From a virus, in IMG/VR virus record IMGVR_UViG_3300033064_006333, positions 1 to 21,922 of that record: a stretch of DNA of 21,922 bases, one strand, 5' to 3'. How positions within the stretch are numbered: the first letter of the stretch is position 1; each line of letters opens with the position of its first letter. A model generated the notes under the pieces. The model was not told the DNA's origin. It did no database searches and worked only from the letters and a program-made list of their open reading frames with translations. The translations under genes were made by a program, and so were the position numbers. Positions 12,458 through 18,952 of the stretch are shown here, in pieces.

Positions 12458-12886
12458 TTAGATTGCTGAACCTGCGTGACCTCCGCGAAGGACTGAGAGG
12501 CTGTGGACATCCACACCATCTTGGTCTGCTGTCTGGTCCAGTTGAACTAATGCTGTCAGGTTTGCACCCGCAACCGTTGAACCAACTTGAGCAATAACAA
12601 GGAACAACAAGTCATCTGCTGCAATTTCGTCTGCACCGTCAACTGTTGACATAGTTGCTACTGCGGATGCTCCGCTGATTGCGATTGAAAAAGTTCCAAC
12701 AACTGTTCCTGATACTGAAGTCTTGCGAACCGTTCCCGTGAGGGGCGCACCAGTTGGTACTGTTCCGACGGCTACGGTGATTGCGCGGGCGCGGGCGTTG
12801 AATGGCATACGAGCAACGACCGAACTAGTTGTCGCTACTACTCCCCCAATGGTGAGGGCAAGAGTGCTTGGGGTTGATGCTGACAT
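12458..12886 (-). CDS. Ala/Thr/Val-rich probable virion (decoration/fibre) protein
   Basis: AAGGAG stands 7 nt before the ATG at 12886, and an extended -10 (TGTTATGCT) lies upstream. The 142-aa product is built of short, small-residue beta-strand patterns (ALTIGGVVATTSSVVARMPF, TFSIAISGASAVATM, LLFLVIAQVGSTVAGANLTA) with almost no charge until the end. Such proteins are common among head-decoration or fibre proteins and are expressed strongly. The single-gene unit, strong ribosome binding site and strong terminator fit an abundant structural protein. No family can be named. Confidence 0.65.
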   Translation of the reverse strand: MSASTPSTLALTIGGVVATTSSVVARMPFNARARAITVAVGTVPTGAPLTGTVRKTSVSGTVVGTFSIAISGASAVATMSTVDGADEIAADDLLFLVIAQVGSTVAGANLTALVQLDQTADQDGVDVHSLSVLRGGHAGSAI

Positions 12887-12926
12887 GATTTTCTCCTTAA
12901 GAGTGTTGTTTAACTAACCTTGATAA

Positions 12927-12935
12927 AGCATAACA
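12927..12935 (-). promoter_or_regulatory. Extended -10 promoter of the 142-aa gene
   Basis: TGTTATGCT on the minus strand matches the extended -10 form (TG-N-TATGCT). A -35 is not clear. The leader would be about 35 nt and carries the AAGGAG site. Confidence 0.5.
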
Positions 12936-13008
12936 TGAACTGAAAAAACTTGGCGGAAGTAGTCTTAATTAATGGATATTTTGAACAAAAAAACTGTCTA
13001 TTGTTGGG

Positions 13009-13416
13009 CTATTTTTTATCGGTTTTGAATTCGACCCATGTTTTATCACCAATACCGAAGTACTCACGTGCATATCCAGCCTGAATTATGTCGATATTTA
13101 GACAAGCGGTTGTTGGGTCGTCTACATTGTCTGAACTGAATATTCTTGCAAGAATGCGACCGTATTTATCGTTTTTGTCTGGGATTGTGTTAACAAAAAC
13201 CCATTGATGTTTAGTGAGCCAGTCTTCTGTGAATTTTTTAGCCTTTAGACCAAGTTCTTTTTCTGCAAGGTCTTTTGTGCGTGATTCTGGTGTATTTAAT
13301 CCATATAGGCGCACACGCATCTTGTGGTGAATATTGAAACCTAGGTCAACCATAAGTTCGACGGTGTCGCCATCAACCACTTTAAGGAGTTTTGCGCCAT
13401 ACCAAAATCTTTCCAT
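13009..13416 (-). CDS. Thermonuclease (staphylococcal nuclease-like)
   Basis: The 135-aa product is a complete SNase domain: KVVDGDTVEL (Asp17 of the calcium site), VRLYGLNTPE with Arg36 and Glu44, and DKYGRILARIF with Arg87. These match catalytic Arg35, Glu43 and Arg87 of the S. aureus enzyme. The calcium ligand Asp40 is replaced by Asn41, so activity may be reduced. There is no signal peptide, so it acts inside the cell or in the virion. Its ATG overlaps the restored stop of the DUF6321-like gene as TAATG, so the two are coupled. Confidence 0.9.
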   Translation of the reverse strand: MERFWYGAKLLKVVDGDTVELMVDLGFNIHHKMRVRLYGLNTPESRTKDLAEKELGLKAKKFTEDWLTKHQWVFVNTIPDKNDKYGRILARIFSSDNVDDPTTACLNIDIIQAGYAREYFGIGDKTWVEFKTDKK

Positions 13417-13947
13417 TATTTGTTCTTCTTTGTGTTCCCGTAGCGCTCAAGCATTCTTCTGCCTTTGGCTGCGAGGGCAGCAGCGTCTGTTGCGTCCTGT
13501 GGAACGGGCTCTCCCCCATGCCGAAGCAGAAAGAGCAAGTCTTGTGGGTCGTCCTTTTTCATCTTTCATGGGACCCGATGGGTTAGTAAAAAATCTTGTT
13601 AAGAAAGAACCTTTTCGTCGCATTTTGATTGGGGTATCGGCTGGACCTTTTACGCCAGGTTTCAAATTTGAACCGTCACGATTTTTAAAGAACCTTCTAC
13701 CGGCAGCCGTTAAGCCACCTTCCGGATTCTTTAGTTTTGCTGTTTTCTGCTCAATTGGAACACAATTTGGCACCAATTTGCCTTTCTTTTTCTTCATACC
13801 AACCTGTACATAGCCTTCCCAGCACGGCAATGTTTTTTGTTCTAATTCGCTACCTGCGGATAACAAGTTGTTAATTTTTAATTGTTCTTCAAGGAGTAAA
13901 AGATATTCAAAATCAATATTGTTTTTGTCTGATGGTATGTTATTCAT
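13416..13947 (-). CDS. DUF6321-like protein with an apparent +1 frameshift
   Basis: From the ATG at 13947 the product reads CWEGYVQVGMKKKKGKLVPN, GGLTAAGRRFFKNRDGSNLK and ADTPIKMRRKGSFLTRFF, a conserved phage module of unknown role. After LALSASAWG the frame becomes Arg-rich nonsense and stops at 13447. Skipping one base in the run of five G (13513-13517, minus strand) restores EPVPQDATDAAALAAKGRRM and a stop at 13416-13418 that overlaps the nuclease ATG (TAATG). The total would be 176 aa. This is a sequencing or assembly indel, a mutation, or programmed frameshifting. The frame is open back to 14034, but ATG 13947 fits better because the 48-aa gene ends there. Confidence 0.75.
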
Positions 13948-14086
13948 CTTTTTTAGGTTCTTTGAAATCTTCTTCAACAATACTGGTTTCACTCTCAGAC
14001 GCAATTCGTCGGTCGTGGGCTTTTTTGTATACACTCAATAAACGAATTTGTTCTTTAGGGCTAAGTTTCGAATTAAAAGTCACCAT
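13940..14086 (-). CDS. 48-aa charged protein
   Basis: GAGGG lies 4-5 nt before the ATG (14086). The product (MVTFNSKLSPKEQIRLLSVY, then an acidic tail ending KEPKKDE) is helical and soluble. It overlaps its upstream neighbour by 14 nt and the DUF6321-like start by 8 nt (ATGAATAA), an arrangement that supports all three frames. No family is recognised. Confidence 0.62.
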   Translation of the reverse strand: MVTFNSKLSPKEQIRLLSVYKKAHDRRIASESETSIVEEDFKEPKKDE

Positions 14087-14243
14087 TATCCCTCATTTTT
14101 TTATTCTTAGGTTTGTGTTTTTTGGGTGTTTTCCCGTTCATATCAGAAATCCATGTATCAAAATCTTCAGGTATGCCTCTTGAATTTAAAGCAAATCTAG
14201 CGTATTCTGTAGTGAAATCTTCATCTTCTTCTGGACCTAGCAT
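14073..14243 (-). CDS. 56-aa protein, acidic N-terminus and basic C-terminus
   Basis: TAAAAT ends exactly 6 nt before the ATG at 14243, matching the leaderless spacing. The product begins MLGPEEDEDFTTEYARFALN and ends with a Lys-rich tail (KKHKPKNKK). In many phages a short protein of this pattern (acidic start, then RGIP..F..W) lies near capsid genes, but I cannot name a family. It heads the unit leading through the 48-aa, DUF6321-like and nuclease genes. Confidence 0.62.
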   Translation of the reverse strand: MLGPEEDEDFTTEYARFALNSRGIPEDFDTWISDMNGKTPKKHKPKNKKMRDNGDF

Positions 14244-14249
14244 AGTTCT

Positions 14250-14255
14250 ATTTTA
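14250..14255 (-). promoter_or_regulatory. -10 hexamer TAAAAT, leaderless 56-aa gene
   Basis: TAAAAT on the minus strand ends 6 nt before the ATG at 14243. A TTGCAG lies 20 nt further upstream, a weak -35 with a long spacer. Confidence 0.5.
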
Positions 14256-14261
14256 ATCTTT

Positions 14262-14498
14262 CTAACTGTCCGAGCCTGCAAGTTTCAACATTAGTGCATC
14301 AAGTTCTTTTTTGTTTTCTTTATTGCCGTAATACGAAAGTATAGATAAATATAGGTCTTCTTTATTGTTGGAATCTTCTGAAAGCAACTGGGCAATCATG
14401 TTCGCATCCTGAAGTTGACCTTTGTCGGTATTCAAAACAATATCGTTTTTAAGTGCATTGATTTCTTCTTGTGAAAAATTATTAGACACATCGCTCAT
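14262..14498 (-). CDS. 78-aa acidic helical protein
   Basis: The product (MSDVSNNFSQEEINALKNDI and on) is predicted wholly helical, with repeated Leu/Asp patterns and about a quarter of its residues charged, ending KELDALMLKLAGSDS. No family is recognised. CATAAT ends 6 nt before the ATG at 14498, just downstream of the capsid terminator, so it probably starts its own transcript. Confidence 0.68.
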   Translation of the reverse strand: MSDVSNNFSQEEINALKNDIVLNTDKGQLQDANMIAQLLSEDSNNKEDLYLSILSYYGNKENKKELDALMLKLAGSDS

Positions 14499-14504
14499 AC
14501 ATCA

Positions 14505-14510
14505 ATTATG
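14505..14510 (-). promoter_or_regulatory. -10 hexamer CATAAT before the 78-aa gene
   Basis: CATAAT on the minus strand ends 6 nt before the ATG at 14498. It overlaps the tail end of the capsid-gene terminator region. Confidence 0.4.
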
Positions 14511-14511
14511 G

Positions 14512-14564
14512 CACAAAAACAAAACCCCCGCTTTCACCCCATATTTTGGGGTTACTCGCGGGGG
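14512..14564 (-). terminator. Rho-independent terminator of the major capsid gene
   Basis: On the minus strand CCCCCGC (14558-14564) pairs with GCGGGGG (14525-14531) around an inner CCCC/GGGG stem, and TTTTGTTTTTG follows. It lies 18 nt after the capsid stop codon. Confidence 0.85.
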
Positions 14565-14582
14565 AGTTGTTTTACTTAATTA

Positions 14583-15899
14583 TTAGGCTGGAGCGTTGTT
14601 AAAGTAAACCTTCACAAACGACTCTGGGCGCTTGACGGCAAGGGCGAGACGTTGCTCGGCCAAGATGACAATTGCGTTACGAATGAAGAAGTCTGCATGC
14701 TGTTCGCTAATGCGAATGCTTGCTTGTTCACGGTCGTAGATTTGTGCACCCGTACCAAATGCACCAACAAGTGCATATGATTCGGTCATTGCTGGTGTCT
14801 CAACGATTGGAAGACGCCATACTTTTGGCTCGCCACCCATTGCTACTGAAAGAGCAATCAAGTATTGGCCATTGCCGTCTTTTGTCAATTCGATTGATTC
14901 CCAATCGTTTGGATGGAGAACAACACCAGATGGCTCGTAGTAAGCAAGGTATGACAAGGTTGCTGCACGACGAATCGCATCAGCCTTTGTGTCTGCCTTG
15001 CCGTTTGCGGCTTCGTTTGCACCCATTGACCAACTGTAGGTCTGAACACCTGTGGTGTTCATGATGCCAGTGAGGTTTTCACCACTTCCTGAACCGTTGA
15101 GGATTTGTGCATCCTCTTGAAGGCGAAGGCCGTACATCAACTCGTTGTCGATAATTGAACGCAACTGTGGCTCATCTGCAAGAACGTTGCGATGGGCTGC
15201 TTCCCAGTGTGCAAGTGTGCGGACCGAAGTCTGTACACCTTCAAATGACATGCTTGACTGTGGCTTAGCAGCAAACGCTGTATCTCCAGCATTGCGCTCT
15301 GCAACCATGGCTGCGTTATTCGTGAAGCCAGTCATGCGGAAGTACTCAATTACTGTTGATGTTGTTGTGCGAACTGGGAACAGGTCACGAACACGCTTTG
15401 TGCGCATTGGTGGAATCACCATTGGGTCACGTGTGATTGTGCCGAACGAACCAGGAGTGCCTGATGGCATTGCTGTGTAAACATCTTTTACACTGTAATT
15501 GCCGGTTGTGAGTGTGTGGCCAACTTGGAATGCTGCTGGCATGTTTGCACCGCCACTAGCGATAAGTGACTTGTACTCATTTGAGGCAAGAAATGCTTCA
15601 CCAACTGATGAAAGTTGTTTTGCTGGGATTGCAAAACCAGCGGCTGCTGCTGCTGCAACAGACTGTCCGCTCGCTTGTGAGCCCCAATTTTCAACTTCTT
15701 CCATTGATTCAAGACCTACGATGAGGTTCTTGATTTCTTTGATGTCAACCATGTTTTTGTCGAATGAGGACTTTTGCTCCGAACCAACAACGACTGTGCC
15801 GTCAACAACTTTGAATGAATCTGCAATTGCTTTATTATCTGCCATTTTTGTACGAAGTGCTGTTTGCAGTTCGCTTAGGCGTGATGTGTCTTGTGACAT
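14583..15899 (-). CDS. HK97-fold major capsid protein
   Basis: The start at 15899 is chosen because AAAGGAAAA precedes that ATG; the frame runs open to 16007 but the extra residues look unlike coding sequence. Residues 1-70 form a charged helical region like the delta/scaffold domain of HK97 gp5. After an Ala-rich linker comes the capsid domain: GSFGTITRDPMVIPPMRTKR (about 150-169), the E-loop region, SMSFEGVQTSVRTLAHWEAA, and ILNGSGSGENLTGI (about 266-279), which is the diagnostic motif of the family. The 438-aa product builds the head shell. The usual maturation protease gene is not next to it; the two giant proteins take that place. A strong terminator follows. Confidence 0.93.
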   Translation of the reverse strand: MSQDTSRLSELQTALRTKMADNKAIADSFKVVDGTVVVGSEQKSSFDKNMVDIKEIKNLIVGLESMEEVENWGSQASGQSVAAAAAAGFAIPAKQLSSVGEAFLASNEYKSLIASGGANMPAAFQVGHTLTTGNYSVKDVYTAMPSGTPGSFGTITRDPMVIPPMRTKRVRDLFPVRTTTSTVIEYFRMTGFTNNAAMVAERNAGDTAFAAKPQSSMSFEGVQTSVRTLAHWEAAHRNVLADEPQLRSIIDNELMYGLRLQEDAQILNGSGSGENLTGIMNTTGVQTYSWSMGANEAANGKADTKADAIRRAATLSYLAYYEPSGVVLHPNDWESIELTKDGNGQYLIALSVAMGGEPKVWRLPIVETPAMTESYALVGAFGTGAQIYDREQASIRISEQHADFFIRNAIVILAEQRLALAVKRPESFVKVYFNNAPA

Positions 15900-15949
15900 T
15901 TTGTTTTCCTTTATATAGAATTTGGACTTTGATACCTGGCTAAGGTAAG

Positions 15950-15987
15950 CACCCAGCCCTATCATCAAAATTAGCAGGGTGTTTTTT
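15950..15987 (+). terminator. Plus-strand terminator-like hairpin upstream of the capsid gene
   Basis: CACCCAGC (15950-15957) pairs with GCAGGGTG (15974-15981) with one mismatch, and six Ts follow on the plus strand. No plus-strand gene precedes it. It may block antisense transcription into the giant-protein genes, or be a leader hairpin of the capsid transcript when read on the minus strand. Confidence 0.5.
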
Positions 15988-16048
15988 GATTTAGTGCAAC
16001 TAGTCAATATATTTAACTAATTATTGTGTGTAAATAACTAAAGCAATT

Positions 16049-18526
16049 TTAAGGCCACTTACGTTTGTAGTATTCAAGATTTTTAACACCCTGTGGAGTA
16101 ACTCTTCCACCAGTTGACCATGACATAAATTTTTGCTCATCATTTACCGAAAATACACCATTTTCTACTTTGGCTATCAATTTAGGAGCAGCACCAAAAG
16201 GTACGTCGTTGTCCCATAGAAAAAAACTTCCGATTTGTTTATCTTTTAGATATTGGGTCATCATGTTGTATGAGGTGTTTGCAATGTGGGGCAAAATATG
16301 ACTTGCAACTTTCCTACCATCAACTTTTTCTCTATCATCAAGTCTTTTTTGGGCAATTCCTGGGTTAACATATGCCGCGTGCGCGATTGTTTGATACCGC
16401 GGGTCATTGGTTGTTTTGTATTCCGGTAAACGTGTTCCGGTTCCTTGGGTAACTATATCCATTCCCTGTTTGCTAGCCTGCGAAACAACGTCTGTTGCCG
16501 TATGTGCCGATTCCCTATGAACACTTATTGCTCCAGTGCCAGAATCGTAACCATCAAGTGCTTGTTTGATAAAGTCTGGGTCAATATGGGCGGCTTCAGT
16601 CTCTGTGGGTATTAGCCCACGTTTGGCAAGAAAATCGGTCAATGTTGTTTTCCCCATGCCGGGAGCACCAACAATAAAATAGTGTCGTTTTTCCCCATCT
16701 GGCTTAATGCTCTCTGGGTTAACTCTTTCAAGGATGATTTCAGAAACACGTTTTGCACCAATATTTGTAATTGTGTTTATGTTGGTTCTAGAACGAACAC
16801 CCCTATTGTCTCCTGAATATCTTGTATAAAATTGCTTTAATAAACGCCAATCTTTATCCGAAAGCATTTGGTCTTTGTCAAATTTTACAACCAATGAGTA
16901 AGGGACAACAAAGTTCGGGCGCGCGCGACCCCAATCAAGGTAGTGAATTTTTGTTGATGGAGGCCAAGTATCTGGAGAGTCGGCATTTGATTGAGACAAA
17001 CGCCTACGTGGCCTCTGTGATGACTGTAAGCCAGTTGCCTTGGTTGACGATTTACCAATTAAAAGAATATCAATTTCACTATCGGTCATTCCGATATCTT
17101 TTAGTTTTTTGATTATTGCATCCATCGAATCTTTGCGAATATCACGTTGTGGTATCGGTACACCACGCTCATCTCTTTGAATCATGCCATCACCACGAGC
17201 CATTGACTGACGGGCTGAACCAGACTGAGAACGTGTCCCTCGCACTGAAGGTGTTGGTGGAACTAAAGAATTTCTTTTTACCCCACTTGAGTAAGCAGAT
17301 TGCGCTCCCTGTCTTGTGATTCCAAATTTTTTAGCAATTTCATCAAAACCCATACCTTGAGAACGTAATTTCATAATCTCTTCGGTTTGTTTACTTATTG
17401 GCCTACCTCTACCAACTTTTTCTGGTGGTACGTCAGTCTCATAAAACATCGGCCAAATATTGCTCGGGTTTATCCCAAGTACGTTTACGGCAAGTCTGTC
17501 GGCGGCATACGTATCTAAAGATGCGTCAACTTCATTCATTGCGTCAAATACTTCTGTTGAAACACCAAGTGTTGTTGCTTTTTGTTCACGGGTAAGTCCA
17601 CGAAGAAAACGCATATTAAGAATATTTTCAGCCTTGAATGGGCCACCTTTTTTAATGTCGGAAAGAGAAACCTGTGGTGAAGTAAATGGTTTTTTAACTG
17701 CATCAGAATCTAACGGACCGGGTTTCCCAGAACGCAGTCCACGTACAGGGGCTGGCATTTCTCTCCATGTGCCATCAAAAATTAAACCATCGTTGTCCAC
17801 GTCTCTTCTTTTACGTGGGTCTAATTCCCCAGCAATCTCAGACATTACTCGACTCGTTGTTCTTTTTTTACTTGGTGTTAATGCACGCCCAATGCGTGTA
17901 CCAATACCTTTTGTTTCATGCAATTCTTCAAATAAGGATTTTTTACGACGATTAAGTTCTTGTCTTACAATAGTTCTTATAGCCCTATTGCCCGTTTCTC
18001 TTTGATTCCTTCTACCTAGTGCAGTAGTCCCAGCCAATCTTGCGTAATCTGTATTGTTTGTACATGGCATCCATACCAATTTTCCACTTTGCGATGACAG
18101 TCTGCGTACGCCGATACACCCAAGTCTTACTGAGCGTTTTCGGGCAGATTCAATATCCGTATAAACATCATCGTCGTTATCACGAGGAGAAAGACCAGGA
18201 ATAATCCCCTTAACCGAAGTGATTGGGGCAGAGACAATACCTCCACCAACTAGGGTAGAGAATCCTAATGGGGTTGATTCTCTAAGGTTCTCCCACTGTT
18301 TTCTTTTACTTTTTTTATTTCGTTTTTTAATGTTTTTTTCAATATCGCTCAGCGCTGTTTTTTTTCCAGGTTCTGCCTGTCTTGATATCCGTAACAGTTC
18401 ATTATGGGTTGCGCATGGCATCCACTTACCATCTTCGCCTTTATGGGCACCACTACAACCAATCCATTGTGCAGCCCTAAGGGCAAAGACTTTTGAATTT
18501 GTATTTGTTTTTTCTGTTTCGGTCAC
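16049..18526 (-). CDS. 825-aa multidomain protein with zeta-type kinase domain
   Basis: The start is GTG (18526), 12 nt after the 133-aa gene. Domains in order: two related Cys modules (Cys24...WMPC38 and Cys137...WMPC155); a calcium-loop-like stretch DVDNDGLIFDG (Asp242, 244, 246); a helix-turn-helix-like region (GRGRPISKQTEEIMKLRSQG, FDEIAKKFGITRQG, 372-407); and a C-terminal P-loop kinase with GAPGMGKTT (620-628), HIDPDFIKQAL (648-658), HRESAH (670-675) and DIVTQGTG (690-697). The last set matches zeta toxins and related kinases that phosphorylate UDP-sugars or nucleotides. Arg/Lys-rich linkers join the parts. Its place before the capsid gene suggests a virion protein or injected effector; this is inference. 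Confidence 0.75.
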   Translation of the reverse strand: MTETEKTNTNSKVFALRAAQWIGCSGAHKGEDGKWMPCATHNELLRISRQAEPGKKTALSDIEKNIKKRNKKSKRKQWENLRESTPLGFSTLVGGGIVSAPITSVKGIIPGLSPRDNDDDVYTDIESARKRSVRLGCIGVRRLSSQSGKLVWMPCTNNTDYARLAGTTALGRRNQRETGNRAIRTIVRQELNRRKKSLFEELHETKGIGTRIGRALTPSKKRTTSRVMSEIAGELDPRKRRDVDNDGLIFDGTWREMPAPVRGLRSGKPGPLDSDAVKKPFTSPQVSLSDIKKGGPFKAENILNMRFLRGLTREQKATTLGVSTEVFDAMNEVDASLDTYAADRLAVNVLGINPSNIWPMFYETDVPPEKVGRGRPISKQTEEIMKLRSQGMGFDEIAKKFGITRQGAQSAYSSGVKRNSLVPPTPSVRGTRSQSGSARQSMARGDGMIQRDERGVPIPQRDIRKDSMDAIIKKLKDIGMTDSEIDILLIGKSSTKATGLQSSQRPRRRLSQSNADSPDTWPPSTKIHYLDWGRARPNFVVPYSLVVKFDKDQMLSDKDWRLLKQFYTRYSGDNRGVRSRTNINTITNIGAKRVSEIILERVNPESIKPDGEKRHYFIVGAPGMGKTTLTDFLAKRGLIPTETEAAHIDPDFIKQALDGYDSGTGAISVHRESAHTATDVVSQASKQGMDIVTQGTGTRLPEYKTTNDPRYQTIAHAAYVNPGIAQKRLDDREKVDGRKVASHILPHIANTSYNMMTQYLKDKQIGSFFLWDNDVPFGAAPKLIAKVENGVFSVNDEQKFMSWSTGGRVTPQGVKNLEYYKRKWP

Positions 18527-18538
18527 TTTATTTAAGCC

Positions 18539-18940
18539 CTAGCCAAGAGTAAGTTTTCTACAAGCCCCAATTGGGTCCCCCGGAAAACGTTTTTGCCAAA
18601 GACGTGCTTCCCCTAACTCATCAGAAAATTTTTTTTCTAAAATGTCGAAAGGGTTTCCAAATACGTCTGGGTCAATTAATGAAGAATTCTGTCCTTTTTC
18701 GGGGATAAGGCTGTCAATACGTTTAAGTTCTTTTTTGAATTCATCAATAAACCTACGTCCGGTATTTGTCGTTAAGTCAAAACCCCAACGAGGTTTTTCC
18801 TTGGTACCAGAATTTTCAACATCGACAAATGGTGGAAAATCCATAATAAGTTCCATTTCGCCTCTGGTTTTGTTCCAATCCATACGCGCCGTATCGACTA
18901 TTTTTTTATCGAATTTACCTTTGTCTGTATTTGTTTCCAT
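18539..18940 (-). CDS. 133-aa protein of unknown function between the two giant genes
   Basis: TAGGGG lies a few nt before the ATG at 18940. The product is highly charged and helical (FIDEFKKELKRIDSLIPEKG) with an N-terminal strand region (RGEMELIMDFPPFVDVEN). No family is recognised. The spacing of 12 nt on both sides puts it in one operon with the giant proteins, so it may be a chaperone, scaffold or immunity partner; the sequence alone does not decide. Confidence 0.7.
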   Translation of the reverse strand: METNTDKGKFDKKIVDTARMDWNKTRGEMELIMDFPPFVDVENSGTKEKPRWGFDLTTNTGRRFIDEFKKELKRIDSLIPEKGQNSSLIDPDVFGNPFDILEKKFSDELGEARLWQKRFPGDPIGACRKLTLG

Positions 18941-18952
18941 ATTAAACCCCTA

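Noticed and set aside
13334-13813. Plus-strand 159-aa open frame opposite the DUF6321-like gene
   Set aside because: It is antisense to conserved motifs of the minus-strand gene and has no start signal.
17460-18005. Plus-strand 181-aa and other long plus-strand frames at 15145-21920
   Set aside because: They are shadows of the capsid and giant-protein genes; the minus strand carries recognisable domains.
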